Shown: positions 52,003 to 63,679 of the stretch, in pieces
How positions within the stretch are numbered: position 1 is the stretch's first letter
Layout: every line of letters starts with the position of its first letter
NCBI GenBank assembly: GCA_965202905.1
Contig: OZ241868.1
Coordinates: forward strand, 3,472,001-3,536,000
DNA: 64,000 nt
Origin: CAYFYS01 sp965202905
GTDB taxonomy: Bacteria; Pseudomonadota; Alphaproteobacteria; MPNO01
Reading direction: 5' to 3'
Made by a program: the position numbers and the translations under genes
Notes under the pieces: model-generated
Seen by the model: only the letters and a program-made list of their open reading frames with translations
The model's database searches: none
What the model was told of the DNA's origin: nothing

Positions 52003-52478
52003 GGCGCGCGGTCCCGCTCCGTCAGCCCGGCGAGGCGGCGGGACTCGTCCTCGCTCAGCGGCGGCGGCGCGGCGGCGGGCGAGGCCCCGCTGCGGCGGCG
52101 CAGGAACACGACGACGCCGAGCGCGCCGGCGAGGAAGATCGCCACCGGACCCAGCCACAGCGCGTAGGTCGCGGGCTTGAACGGCGGGCGCAGCAGCACG
52201 AAATCGCCGTAGCGCGCGGTGACGAATGCGATCACCTCATCGTCGGCATCGCCGGCCGCCAGCCGCTCGCGCACCAGGATGCGCAGGTCGCGCGCCAGCG
52301 GCGCATCGGAATCGTCGATCGACTGGTTCTGGCAGACCAGACAGCGCAGACCCTTGGAGATCGCGCGCGCGCGGGTCTCGAGCGCCGGGTCGTCCAGGGC
52401 CTCGCCCGGCTCGACCGCCGCGGCCCCGGCCGCGATCGTGGCCAGAAGCAGGACCGGCGTAAGGAGACCGCGTCTCAT
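51999..52478 (-). CDS. ccmH: Cytochrome c maturation protein CcmH
   Basis: 159 residues, thiol-redox component that reduces apocytochrome c. Signal/anchor N-terminus MRRGLLTPVLLLATIAAG, active-site ISKGLRCLVCQNQSIDDSDA with the LRCxxC motif, and a single C-terminal transmembrane helix (ALWLGPVAIFLAGALGVVVF). ATG 52478 overlaps the ccmG stop by four bases. Confidence 0.95.
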   Translation of the reverse strand: MRRGLLTPVLLLATIAAGAAAVEPGEALDDPALETRARAISKGLRCLVCQNQSIDDSDAPLARDLRILVRERLAAGDADDEVIAFVTARYGDFVLLRPPFKPATYALWLGPVAIFLAGALGVVVFLRRRSGASPAAAPPPLSEDESRRLAGLTERDRAP

Positions 52479-53014
52479 CGCGACAGCCGCCGCAGCACCG
52501 GGCGGATGCGGGTCGTCAGATCGTGCGGCGTGATCGGGCCGATGTGCTTGTAGCGGATGCGCCCGGCCCGATCCAGGACGAAGGTCTCGGGATAGCCGTA
52601 GACGCCCCAGTCGATGGCCGCGCGCCCGGTCGCGTCCGCGCCGATCGCGCGGTAGGGGTTGCCGAGCTGCGCGAGGAAGTTCCGCGCGTCCTCGGGCTTG
52701 TCCTTGTAGTTGATGCCGTAGATCGGCACCCCGTCGCCCGCCAGGCGCATCAGGAGCGGATGCTCGGCCCGGCAGGGCGGGCACCAGGAGGCGAAGACAT
52801 TGACCAGCGCGACCTTGCCGGCGAGCCGGGCGGAGGCGAGCCCGTCGCTGCGTCCTTCGATCGGCGGCAGGTCGAGCGCGGGCGCCGGCTTGTCGATCAG
52901 CGCCGAGGGGATCTCCCCGATGTTCTTGCCCGCGCCGACCTGGAAGAGATAGGCGCCGAAGACCGCGGCGAGCGCGGCAAAGACCGCCACCGGCAGGACG
53001 GTTGCAAGCCTCAC
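52475..53014 (-). CDS. ccmG: Thiol:disulfide interchange protein CcmG/DsbE
   Basis: 179 residues, membrane-anchored periplasmic thioredoxin. N-terminal anchor LATVLPVAVFAALAAVFGAY; active site NVFASWCPPCRAEHPLL; the DsbE-specific YGINYKDKPEDARNFL and the cis-Pro loop GVYGYPETFV are present. GTG start. Supplies electrons to CcmH/apocytochrome. Confidence 0.95.
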   Translation of the reverse strand: MRLATVLPVAVFAALAAVFGAYLFQVGAGKNIGEIPSALIDKPAPALDLPPIEGRSDGLASARLAGKVALVNVFASWCPPCRAEHPLLMRLAGDGVPIYGINYKDKPEDARNFLAQLGNPYRAIGADATGRAAIDWGVYGYPETFVLDRAGRIRYKHIGPITPHDLTTRIRPVLRRLSR

Positions 53015-53026
53015 CGCCGGCCCCCC

Positions 53027-54997
53027 TCAGGCCGCGGCGGCTGCGCGGGCGCGGCGCGGGGCGCCGACCCGGAGCCGCCGGTCGGTGAGCGAGACCAGCC
53101 CGCCGGCCGCCATCGCCGCCGCGCCGATCCAGATCCAGGGCACCAGCGGGTTGTGGTAGAGCCGCACCGCCCATTTGTCGCCCTCGGCGCGCTCGCCCAG
53201 CACGACGTAGACATCGGCCAGCCAAGTGGTGTGGATCGCCGCCTCGGTGGTCTGCGAGCCTTCGGCCGGATAGCTGCGCTTTTCCGGCCGCAGCGCCGCG
53301 ACTGTCCGGCCGCCATCCATCAGCGTGAACCGGCCGGTGACCGCCTCGTAGTTGGGTCCGCGGGTCCGGCCGGCGCCCTCGAAGGCGACCCGGTAGCTGG
53401 CAAGCGCCTCGCTCTGGCCCGGGCTCATCAGCACGATGCGCTCGGTCTGCCAGGCCGACGCCGCGACCATGCCGGCGACGATGACCCCGAGACCGGCGTG
53501 CGCGATGCTCATCCCCCAGGCCGCGCGCGGCAGCCCGGCGGCGCGGCGGACGGCCGCGGCCGGGCGCAGCCGGAATAGTCCGATCTTTTCGGCCAGCTCG
53601 ATCGCGGCGCCGGCGAAGAGCCAGACCGCGACCCCCAGCCCGAACGCCGCCAGGATGTCGTCGATCCCGGCGCGCCAGGCGGCGACGGCCGTCACCGCGG
53701 CCGCGAGGACGGCCGCGACCTTGAGCCGACCCAGGACGCCGGCGAGATCGCCGCGCTTCCAGGCCATCATCGCGCCGACCGCGCACGCGAGCAGCAGCGG
53801 CACGGCGATGGGGACGAACGTCGCCTCGAAAAACGGCGCGCCGACCGAGACCTTGCCGCCGCCGAGCGCATCGAGGATCAACGGATAGAGCGTGCCGAGC
53901 AGCACGACGGCGGCCGCGGTCGTCAGCAGCAGGTTGTTGAGCACCAGCGCCCCTTCGCGCGAGATCGGAGCGAACAGCCCGCCGCCCTTGAGCGCGGGCG
54001 CGCGCACGGCATAGAGCGCAAGCCCGCCGCCGATGACGATCACCAGCAATCCCAGGATGAACACCCCGCGGGACGGATCGGCCGCGAAGGTGTGGACCGA
54101 GGTCAGGACGCCCGAGCGCACTAGGAACGTGCCGAGCAGCGAGAAGCCGAAGGTCAGGATCGCCAGCAAGACCGTCCAGCCCTTCAAGGTGTCGCGCTTT
54201 TCCACCACGATGGCCGAATGCAGCAGCGCGGCGCCGGCGAGCCAGGGCATGAACGAGGCGTTCTCGACCGGGTCCCAGAACCACCAGCCGCCCCAGCCGA
54301 GCTCGTAATAGGCCCACCAGCTCCCCAACGCGATGCCGACGGTGAGCGCGCACCACGCAAGCAGCGTCCACGGCCGCACCCAGCGCGCCCAGGCGGGATC
54401 GACCCGCCCCTCGATCAGGGCGGCGACGGCGAACGAGAACGCGATCGAGAACCCGACATAGCCGAGATAGAGGAACGGCGGGTGGAAGGCGAGGCCGGGG
54501 TCCTGAAGCAGCGGGTTGAGCCCGCTCCCCTGGGCCGGCGCCGGATCGAGCCGGAGGAACGGGTTGGAGGTGAAGAGGATGAAGGCGAAGAACCCGGCCG
54601 CGACCAGCCCCTGGACCGAGAGCACCCGGGCGCGCAGGCTCGCCGGCAAACTGGCGCCGAAACACGCGACCAAGGCGCCGAACAGCGCCAGGATCAGCAC
54701 CCAGAGCACCATCGAGCCTTCGTGGTTCGCCCACACGCCGGTGATCTTGTAGAGCAGCGGCTTCAGGGTGTGGGAGTGGCTGTGGACCAGAGCGACGGAG
54801 AAGTCCGAGGTCACGAAAAGCCAAATCAGGGCGCCGAAGGCGATGGCGCACAACGCGAGTTGGCCAATGGCGGCAAACCGGCCGAGCGCCATCATCGCCG
54901 CGTCGCCGCGCGCCGCCCCCCACATCGGCACGATCCCCTGGACCAGCGCCAGGAGCAGGGCGAGCGCCAAAGCGAGATGGCCGATCTCGGCGATCAT
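53027..54997 (-). CDS. ccmF: Heme lyase subunit CcmF
   Basis: 656 residues and about fifteen transmembrane segments. The WWD heme-handling domain reads SWWAYYELGWGGWWFWDPVE; heme-ligand histidines lie in WANHEGSMVLW and LAFHPPFLYLGYVG. Ligates heme to apocytochrome CxxCH with CcmH and CcmI. The start overlaps the ccmE stop (ATGA); full length. Confidence 0.97.
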   Translation of the reverse strand: MIAEIGHLALALALLLALVQGIVPMWGAARGDAAMMALGRFAAIGQLALCAIAFGALIWLFVTSDFSVALVHSHSHTLKPLLYKITGVWANHEGSMVLWVLILALFGALVACFGASLPASLRARVLSVQGLVAAGFFAFILFTSNPFLRLDPAPAQGSGLNPLLQDPGLAFHPPFLYLGYVGFSIAFSFAVAALIEGRVDPAWARWVRPWTLLAWCALTVGIALGSWWAYYELGWGGWWFWDPVENASFMPWLAGAALLHSAIVVEKRDTLKGWTVLLAILTFGFSLLGTFLVRSGVLTSVHTFAADPSRGVFILGLLVIVIGGGLALYAVRAPALKGGGLFAPISREGALVLNNLLLTTAAAVVLLGTLYPLILDALGGGKVSVGAPFFEATFVPIAVPLLLACAVGAMMAWKRGDLAGVLGRLKVAAVLAAAVTAVAAWRAGIDDILAAFGLGVAVWLFAGAAIELAEKIGLFRLRPAAAVRRAAGLPRAAWGMSIAHAGLGVIVAGMVAASAWQTERIVLMSPGQSEALASYRVAFEGAGRTRGPNYEAVTGRFTLMDGGRTVAALRPEKRSYPAEGSQTTEAAIHTTWLADVYVVLGERAEGDKWAVRLYHNPLVPWIWIGAAAMAAGGLVSLTDRRLRVGAPRRARAAAAA

Positions 54998-55443
54998 TCG
55001 GCGGCCTCGCCGCCGCGCCAGCGGCCGGATTTCTTCAGCGCCTCGGCGATTTCGGGCGGCATGTAGGTCTCGTCGTGCTTGGCCAGCACCTCCTCGGCGC
55101 GGAAGATTCCGTCGGCGTCGAGCCTGCCTTCGGCGACGATGCCCTGACCCGCACGGAACAGGTCGGGCAGGATGCCGGTATAGGCGACCCGGACGGTCTC
55201 GTTCATGTCGGTCAGGCGGAACCGGACGGTGATCCCGTCGGCCTCACGCGCGACCGAGTCCTCGACGACGATGCCGCCCACCCGGAAGCGGCGCTCGGGC
55301 GACGGGTTTTTTTTGCTGAGGTCGGTCGGGCTGTAGAAGAAGACCACGCTGTCCTCGAAGGCCGTGAGCGCCAGGGCGGCCGCGGCGCCCAGCGTCAGCG
55401 CGCTCAGCAGCACCAGCGTCATCCGGCGACGTTTACGGGTCAC
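54994..55443 (-). CDS. ccmE: Heme chaperone CcmE
   Basis: 149 residues. N-terminal membrane anchor, beta-barrel OB fold (RRFRVGGIVVEDS) and the heme-binding histidine in LAKHDETYMPPE. Receives heme from CcmABCD and passes it to CcmF. GTG start at 55443 overlaps the ccmD 3' end by 11 bp. A run of eight A lies in the coding strand at 55309-55316 (SKKN). Confidence 0.95.
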   Translation of the reverse strand: MTRKRRRMTLVLLSALTLGAAAALALTAFEDSVVFFYSPTDLSKKNPSPERRFRVGGIVVEDSVAREADGITVRFRLTDMNETVRVAYTGILPDLFRAGQGIVAEGRLDADGIFRAEEVLAKHDETYMPPEIAEALKKSGRWRGGEAAE

Positions 55444-55645
55444 CGCCGCCCTCCGCGCCCGTGCGCCGGCGCCGCGCCCGCCGCGGGCTCGCGGCCTCGG
55501 CCTCTTCGGCCTCGCGCGCCCGCGCCCGCAGGCTGGCGACGCTGTGCACGATCAGCCCACCGATGACCAGGAGGGCGATGGCGTAGGCCGGCCAGACGAA
55601 GACCGCATACCCTCCCATCGCGAAATATCCGCCGGTTTCCGACAT
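55433..55645 (-). CDS. ccmD: Heme exporter protein CcmD
   Basis: 70 residues, small single-span protein: GGYAVFVWPAYAIALLVIGG then a basic C-terminal tail. The YAVFVWPAY motif is typical of CcmD. It stabilises CcmC-CcmE and is placed between ccmC and ccmE, 7 bp after ccmC. Confidence 0.92.
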   Translation of the reverse strand: MSETGGYFAMGGYAVFVWPAYAIALLVIGGLIVHSVASLRARAREAEEAEAASPRRARRRRTGAEGGGDP

Positions 55646-55652
55646 GTCCCGC

Positions 55653-56420
55653 CTAAGATGGGGTTGCCCGGCCGTCGAAGCCAGGAGCGGGCCGCGCGTG
55701 GACCGCGGTAAGCCGCAGCGCGCGCACCCGGCGGGCGAGCAGTTCGGCGCGCACCCGGATGAGCAGGAGCGTGACGAACAGGCAGGCGAAGCCGACGGCC
55801 ATCGCCAGCAGCGGGATCAGCATCGAGACGTGGATCGAAGGCATCGCCGCGCGGGCCACGCTGGCCGGCTGGTGCAGCGTGTTCCACCAGTCGACGGAAA
55901 ACTTGATGATCGGGATGTTGACCGCCCCAACGAGCGCCAGGATCGCCGCCGACCGGTCGCCGCGCATTGTGGACTCGAAGGCGTGCGCCAGCGCGATGAA
56001 GCCGAGATAGAGAAACAGCAGGATCAGGACCGAGGTGAGCCGCGCGTCCCACACCCACCAGGTCCCCCACATCGGCTTGCCCCACAGCATCCCGGTCGCC
56101 AGGCACACCACGGTGAAGCACGCCCCGATGGGCGCGGCCGCCACCGCGATCACATGAGCCAGCGGATGGCGCCAGATCAGCCCGGCCGCCGAGGATATCG
56201 CGATCACGCTATAGACGAGTATCGCCATCCAGGCCGACGGCACATGGACGTACATGATCCTGACCGTCTCGCCCTGCTGGTAGTCCGGCGGCGAGAAGCC
56301 CAGCCCGACCGTCAGCCCGGCCCCGATCAGCAGCACGGCCGCCCGGGTCGTCCACGGCTGAACCGCATCGGCCAGGCGCAGAAACCGCCCGGGGCTCGCG
56401 AACTTGTGCAGGCCGGTCAC
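55653..56420 (-). CDS. ccmC: Heme transporter/handling protein CcmC
   Basis: 255 residues from GTG 56420, close to the usual CcmC length; an ATG at 56474 would add 18 non-conserved residues. Six transmembrane segments, with the WWD domain PMWGTWWVWDARLTSVLIL and the heme-ligand histidines in YVHVPSAWMA and DWWNTLHQPAS. Loads heme onto CcmE. Separated from ccmB by about 117 bp, the longest gap in the operon. Confidence 0.94.
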   Translation of the reverse strand: MTGLHKFASPGRFLRLADAVQPWTTRAAVLLIGAGLTVGLGFSPPDYQQGETVRIMYVHVPSAWMAILVYSVIAISSAAGLIWRHPLAHVIAVAAAPIGACFTVVCLATGMLWGKPMWGTWWVWDARLTSVLILLFLYLGFIALAHAFESTMRGDRSAAILALVGAVNIPIIKFSVDWWNTLHQPASVARAAMPSIHVSMLIPLLAMAVGFACLFVTLLLIRVRAELLARRVRALRLTAVHARPAPGFDGRATPS

Positions 56421-56537
56421 GTGCGCCGTCGCCTCATACCGCAGATCGCCGGAGTGTGGGCGATCAGTGAGCATACACGGGAGAGGGTCAACAAAGCGGT
56501 CGTTCGCCGCACGAATATTTGAACGGGGGCGTCGTCG

Positions 56538-57203
56538 CTACTCCATCGCCTGTCTGATCGCCGCCGCCGCCGCCCAGGGCGCCAGGATGCTGGCGGCGAC
56601 GAGCATGGCGGCCGCGGCCAGAAGCTGCTGGCGGGGGGCGAAGCCGGCGATGGCGGCGTCGACCGCGGCGGCGCCGAAGATCAGCACCGGGATGACCAGA
56701 GGCAGGACCAGAAGCGACAGGAGAATCCCGCCGCGCCTTGCGCCGAGGGTGAGCGCCGCACCGACCGCGCCGATCAGGCTGACGGTCGGCGTGCCGAGCG
56801 CCATCGCGGCGATCAGCGGCCAGAAACCCGCCGGATCGAGATTCAGGAGGACCGCCAGGACCGGGGTTGCGATCAGGAGCGGCGCCCCGGTGCTCAGCCA
56901 GTGGGCAAGGATCTTGGCGCCTACGGCGAGCTCGAGCGCGACGGGGGAGAGCACCAGGATTTCGAGGCTGCCGTCCTCGTAATCGCCCCGGAACATTCGC
57001 TCCAGCGACAGCATGGCGGCAAGAAGGGCCGCGACCCAGAGCACGCCGGCGGCGATGCGGGCCAGGATGTTGGGCTCCGGGCCGATGCCGAAGGGAAACA
57101 GGACGGTGGCAAGGACGAAGAACGTCACCACCGTCGCGGTCTCGCCCGGCTGACGGACGGCGAGCCGAAGTTCGCGGGCGAGAACGGCCGAAAACCCGGT
57201 CAC
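56538..57203 (-). CDS. ccmB: Heme exporter permease CcmB
   Basis: 221 residues with six hydrophobic segments; ALLAAMLSLERMFRGDYEDG and LGTPTVSLIGAVGAALT are CcmB signatures. Membrane part of the CcmAB ATPase that releases holo-CcmE. GTG start at 57203 overlaps the ccmA stop (GTGA). Confidence 0.95.
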   Translation of the reverse strand: MTGFSAVLARELRLAVRQPGETATVVTFFVLATVLFPFGIGPEPNILARIAAGVLWVAALLAAMLSLERMFRGDYEDGSLEILVLSPVALELAVGAKILAHWLSTGAPLLIATPVLAVLLNLDPAGFWPLIAAMALGTPTVSLIGAVGAALTLGARRGGILLSLLVLPLVIPVLIFGAAAVDAAIAGFAPRQQLLAAAAMLVAASILAPWAAAAAIRQAME

Positions 57204-57814
57204 GCGGCGAAGTCGCCGACATCGAGGCGATGCGGCGCCCCGAGGCCGAGGGCGACATTGGTCGAGACCACGCAGGACCCGCCGCCGGCCCGGTGGGACT
57301 CGATCGCGGCATGGACAGCGGCGACTCCCTCGGCATCGAGCGCCACGGTGGGCTCGTCCAGCAGCCACAGGCCCGCGGGAGCGACCAGCGTTCTGGCCAG
57401 CGCCAGACGGCGGCGCTGGCCGGCCGACAGGAACCGGGCCGGCATGGCCGCCAAATGGCCGATGCCAAAATGGGCGAGCGCTGGGCCGACCAATCCGTCG
57501 CCGCGCAGCGTGGCCCAGAACGCCAGGTTCTCGGCGACCGTCAGCGCCGGCTTGACCGCGTCGAGATGGCCGACGTAGTGCAGCCGTCCGGCATGGGCCG
57601 CCGGGTCCCCGGCGATGTCGGCGCCGTCCCACGCAAGGCGTCCCGCCACCGGGCGGGCGAGGCCCGCCATCAGGCGCAGCAGCGAGGACTTGCCCGAGCC
57701 GTTCGGGCCGGTCAGCACCAGCGCCCCCCCCGGATTCAGCGCGAAATCGAGATCGGCGAAGATCACGCGGTCGCCGCGCGCGCAGGTCAGGTCCGATCCG
57801 GTGAAGGCCGCCAT
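57200..57814 (-). CDS. ccmA: Heme exporter ATP-binding protein CcmA
   Basis: 204 residues, compact ABC ATPase. Walker A GPNGSGKSSLLRLMAGL, signature LSAGQRRRLALARTL, Walker B LWLLDEPTVALD. First gene of ccmABCDEFGHI. Start is 15 bp from the palindromic element copy D, so the promoter must lie within or beyond that repeat. Confidence 0.95.
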   Translation of the reverse strand: MAAFTGSDLTCARGDRVIFADLDFALNPGGALVLTGPNGSGKSSLLRLMAGLARPVAGRLAWDGADIAGDPAAHAGRLHYVGHLDAVKPALTVAENLAFWATLRGDGLVGPALAHFGIGHLAAMPARFLSAGQRRRLALARTLVAPAGLWLLDEPTVALDAEGVAAVHAAIESHRAGGGSCVVSTNVALGLGAPHRLDVGDFAA

Positions 57815-57828
57815 CGACGGACGAGCCT

Positions 57829-57957
57829 AGTGGATCAACCGAGACATTTGAATTCCCCGGCCGATGATGATCTGGCGACCATAACGCATTCAAATACCTC
57901 GATAAGTTTATCCATCGACATAAAAACAGTGGTTCGAAGTGAAAGATTCGAACCACT
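57829..57957 (+). repeat. Palindromic intergenic element, copy D (short form)
   Basis: 129 bp from AGTGGATC to AACCACT. Differs from copy C at about 16 positions, all but one or two of them C-to-T or G-to-A changes in D. The terminal hairpin has a perfect 11-bp stem (AGTGGTTCGAA / TTCGAACCACT, loop GTGAAAGA). Lies between the ccmA start and a candidate sRNA terminator. Confidence 0.92.
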
Positions 57958-57999
57958 GGCGGATCGGGGAGTCGAGGGGAATCGGCTTGGCCAACGGCC

Positions 58000-58125
58000 G
58001 AAAAAAGGGACCGCCGGAAGATGCCGGCGGTCCAGTTCCAAGGAGGATCCAGCCGATTGGCCGGAGGGACGCTCAGGGTGGGCGTCCCAGGGGCTAGGAT
58101 CTCGAACATGGAGGGCAATTGTGGC
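58000..58125 (-). ncRNA. Candidate small RNA upstream of acnA, leftward
   Basis: Read on the minus strand there are three consecutive hairpins: GGGACGC / GCGTCCC (58066-58088), CCGGCC / GGCTGG (58049-58064, one G-U) and a 10-bp GGACCGCCGG / CCGGCGGTCC (58008-58033) followed by six U. The unpaired linker before the last hairpin contains CCUCCUU, complementary to ribosome binding sites. No protein gene lies upstream on this strand, since acnA diverges at 58302. The 5' end is a guess; no strong promoter is visible. Confidence 0.5.
58001..58033 (-). terminator. Intrinsic terminator, minus strand
   Basis: Perfect 10-bp GC-rich stem (58008-58017 with 58024-58033), 6-nt loop, followed leftward by a U6 tract (58001-58006). 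Confidence 0.85.
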
Positions 58126-58301
58126 CGGCGAGGGCCGGGATTAAGGCATTTTCGTGATCGGGCGGAGCCGGATCGGTTGCCGGGCGCGCGCCGCGGCATT
58201 GACCGCGAGGCCGATGCGAGATACCTCAGGTCGGCCGGCCTGATCGGGTTCCCGGGCGGCTCATTTCCGGATTTTGGGGCATTTTCAGGCAGGAGACGAC
58301 C

Positions 58302-60983
<2,682 letters not shown>

Positions 60984-61157
60984 TCGTTTGGTCCCGGATT
61001 CGAGGGATCGGCGTGAGCCCGGACCGATTGGGCTCGACGGGCCGGGTTTTGCGGATGCATTCGGAGGCGTCGGACGACGTTGCCTGGGGCAGCAGGTTGC
61101 GCTCACCGGGTCCGGTTGCCATCCTCATGCGACTCCAGGCGCTGGGGAGGGCAGAGG

Positions 61158-62573
61158 ATGCATGCAGTCTTCAAGTCCAGGGCCGACGCCAGGACCGTCC
61201 CCATCGTCCCGATCGAGGAGGCGGTGTTCGAAGCTTGGCGCGAAGCGCAGCCGGAGGTCCTGAAGACCTGGGTGGATTCCACCGGCTTCACCGCGGCGGC
61301 GGGCGGGATAAGCCTGGTCGCCGGACCCGACGGCGCGCTCGCCAGCGTCCTCGTCGGTTTGGACTGCCATGACGGGTTCTGGGCCTATGCCGATCTTCCG
61401 GGAAGCCTGCCCGCGGGGATCTACCGCATCGATGCGCGGATGGAGCCGGCGGCGGCGACCGGGGCGGCGCTCGGCTGGGCACTCGGCTGCTACCGCTTCG
61501 AGCGCTACGCGGCCAAGCAGGCGAAGGCCGCACCCGCGCTGGTCTGGCCCGAGCGCGCCGATCGCGATCACGTGATTCGCGCGGCGGAGGCAACGACCAC
61601 CGTCCGCGACCTGATCAACACCCCGACCAACGACATGGGTCCGGCGGATCTCGCCGCGGCCGTCCGCAAGATCGGCGCGGCGCATGGCGCCAGGGTCACC
61701 GTGACGACCGGCGATGCGCTGCTGGGGCGCAACTACCCGACGATCCACGCCGTCGGCCGGGCGAGCGCCAACGCGCCGCGGCTGATCGACCTGCGCTGGG
61801 GCCGCGCCGGGGCGCCCAGGATCACCCTGGTCGGCAAGGGGGTGTGCTTCGATACCGGCGGGCTCGATATCAAGCCGGCCTCGGGCATGTTGCGGATGAA
61901 GAAGGACATGGGCGGCGCGGCCCAGGTGATCGGCCTGGCCCGGATGATCATGGCGGCGGCGCTCGACGTGCGGCTGCGCGTGCTGATCCCCGCCGTCGAG
62001 AACAGCGTGGCAGGCAACGCCTACCGGCCGCTCGATGTGATCACCACGCGCAAGGGCGTCACGGTGGAGGTCGGCAACACCGATGCCGAGGGGCGGCTGG
62101 TGATGTGCGACGCGCTGGACGAGGCCGGGCGCGAGAAGCCCGATCTCCTGATCGACTGCGCGACGCTCACCGGGGCCGCGCGGGTCGCGCTGGGCGCCGA
62201 CCTGCCGGCGGTGTTCTGCAACGACGACGCGCTCGCCCGGGACCTGCTGGACTGCGGCGCCGAGGTGTCCGATCCGCTGTGGCGGCTACCGCTGTGGCAG
62301 CCCTACCGCCGGTTGCTCGACAGCACGGTCGCCGACATCAACAACGTCTCGGAGGGCGGCATGGCCGGGGCGATCACCGCGGCGCTCTACCTGCAGGCCT
62401 TCGTCGGCGCGCAGACGCCGTGGATCCATGTCGATCTCATGGCCTGGAATACCGGCGCACGTCCGGGCCGCCCGGTCGGCGGCGAGGCCCAAGGGATGCG
62501 GGCGCTCTACGCGCTGATCGAACGCCGTTTCGCCGGGAAGCCAGCCCGCCGGCGCGCACAAAAGAAGGGCTGA
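61158..62573 (+). CDS. Leucyl aminopeptidase family (M17) protein
   Basis: 471 residues, cytosolic di-metal aminopeptidase. GKGVCFDTGGLDIKPASGML with catalytic Lys and Asp, MKKDMGGAAQV, and the M17 signature NTDAEGRL are intact. The N-terminal 150 residues are divergent from PepA, as in the PepB/PhepA-like branch common in alphaproteobacteria. ATG 61158 with GGAGGGCAGAGG upstream, 174 bp after acnA. Confidence 0.92.
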   Translation: MHAVFKSRADARTVPIVPIEEAVFEAWREAQPEVLKTWVDSTGFTAAAGGISLVAGPDGALASVLVGLDCHDGFWAYADLPGSLPAGIYRIDARMEPAAATGAALGWALGCYRFERYAAKQAKAAPALVWPERADRDHVIRAAEATTTVRDLINTPTNDMGPADLAAAVRKIGAAHGARVTVTTGDALLGRNYPTIHAVGRASANAPRLIDLRWGRAGAPRITLVGKGVCFDTGGLDIKPASGMLRMKKDMGGAAQVIGLARMIMAAALDVRLRVLIPAVENSVAGNAYRPLDVITTRKGVTVEVGNTDAEGRLVMCDALDEAGREKPDLLIDCATLTGAARVALGADLPAVFCNDDALARDLLDCGAEVSDPLWRLPLWQPYRRLLDSTVADINNVSEGGMAGAITAALYLQAFVGAQTPWIHVDLMAWNTGARPGRPVGGEAQGMRALYALIERRFAGKPARRRAQKKG

Positions 62574-62854
62574 TCCGGCGATTGCGGCCGCAGGCTTGGC
62601 CCGTATTTCTCAAACCCTGGTCGGAAGTGATTCATTTTGTCGGCGTCGGATTGTAGGGACGGGTTGTGGGAACGGGAGAGGTCGGGGCGGGTTCGGTTTG
62701 GAAGCACGTTGATGCGCCCGCCGGCGGGCGCGCGCTTCCCCGGGAGTTGGCGAGGTCACCACAAAGCGCGGATTGGCCATACCGCCGGTCCACCCCGCCT
62801 TGCAAGAGCGGCGGGCGGAGTCCGCAGGTTGTCGCTGACATGCATCGCCCGACG
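62574..62854. other. 281-bp intergenic region between convergent genes
   Basis: No gene seen. Holds a GC palindrome CGCCCGCCGGCGGGCG near 62717 without a U-tract. Confidence 0.4.
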
Positions 62855-63679
62855 CTACGGCGCCTTGTCGGCGCCGTCCGGTCCGGGTGCGAGCAGGATG
62901 TCGAAGTCCTTGGGCCTGCGCCGTAGCATGCATTTGAGCACGGCCACGGTCGTGATCGAGCCGTAGCTTCGATCCACCGGCACATAGCCCGCCGCACGGA
63001 AGCGCCCGATGATGTCCTGCGTGCGGCGCAGCGCCTCGCAGCGAGCGGCAAGGCCGGGCATCGACTTCTTTAGAAAGCGCCAGAGATTGCGCGGATGGAG
63101 CGCGAGGCTGACGGTACATTTCCGCTCGCGGCAAAAGTCGAGCATCTCCCCGGCAAGCTCATACTCCATCCCCTCGATGTCGATCTTTAGGACGGTCGTT
63201 GCCGCATCATCGAACCGTGGCAGGTCTGTGAACGAAACCGTCTCGACGTCGACGAACGAGTCGGACTCGACCAGCACATTGGTCATCGAATCGCCGAAGC
63301 CCGTGTGTGCGTAGAGCCGCGTTGTGCTGCGGTCCTTGCCGATCGCCGCGTTGAGCGTGGTGACAGCGAACCCGTTGAGCGCGACGTTTCGGTTGAGTGC
63401 TCCGAACGCTACCGGGTCGGGCTCGACAGCCACGACCCTGGCTCCCTTGGCCGCGGCGATCAGGGTGAACGGCCCATACCAAGCGCCGATGTCATAGAAC
63501 ACGGTGTCGGGCCCGGCCATGCGCTCGATGAAGCCGACGAGTTCGGGCTCCCAGGTGCCGGCGCGCATGAGGCGGTGGTGGGCATCGAACCCGTCGCCTC
63601 CATTGACCACGAAAGCGCACGAATCACCGATGCTGAGCCGCAGCGTCGAGGAGTCTTCGGCTGGCTCTGAACCGCCCAT
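62855..63679 (-). CDS. FkbM family methyltransferase
   Basis: 274 residues, SAM-dependent methyltransferase. Motif I is TVFYDIGAWYGPFTLIAAAK and ARVVAVEPDPVAFGALNRNV carries the acidic residue binding ribose; ATTVLKIDIEGMEYELAGEM is the conserved FkbM segment. Family members O-methylate sugars or small molecules; the acceptor is unknown. ATG 63679. Confidence 0.9.
   Translation of the reverse strand: MGGSEPAEDSSTLRLSIGDSCAFVVNGGDGFDAHHRLMRAGTWEPELVGFIERMAGPDTVFYDIGAWYGPFTLIAAAKGARVVAVEPDPVAFGALNRNVALNGFAVTTLNAAIGKDRSTTRLYAHTGFGDSMTNVLVESDSFVDVETVSFTDLPRFDDAATTVLKIDIEGMEYELAGEMLDFCRERKCTVSLALHPRNLWRFLKKSMPGLAARCEALRRTQDIIGRFRAAGYVPVDRSYGSITTVAVLKCMLRRRPKDFDILLAPGPDGADKAP

Noticed and set aside
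55305..55320. A_AAA_AAC slippery heptamer in ccmE
   Set aside because: The zero frame encodes a full-length CcmE with its heme-binding His; no alternative frame product or downstream structure is apparent.
57829..57957. Element copy D as a rho-independent terminator of ccm
   Set aside because: It lies upstream of ccmA, and its hairpins have no U-tract on either strand.
58040..58080. AAGGAGG on the plus strand as the ribosome site of a short gene before acnA
   Set aside because: No ATG, GTG or TTG lies 5-10 bases downstream, whereas acnA has its own site at 58291. The minus-strand reading as an RNA is better supported.
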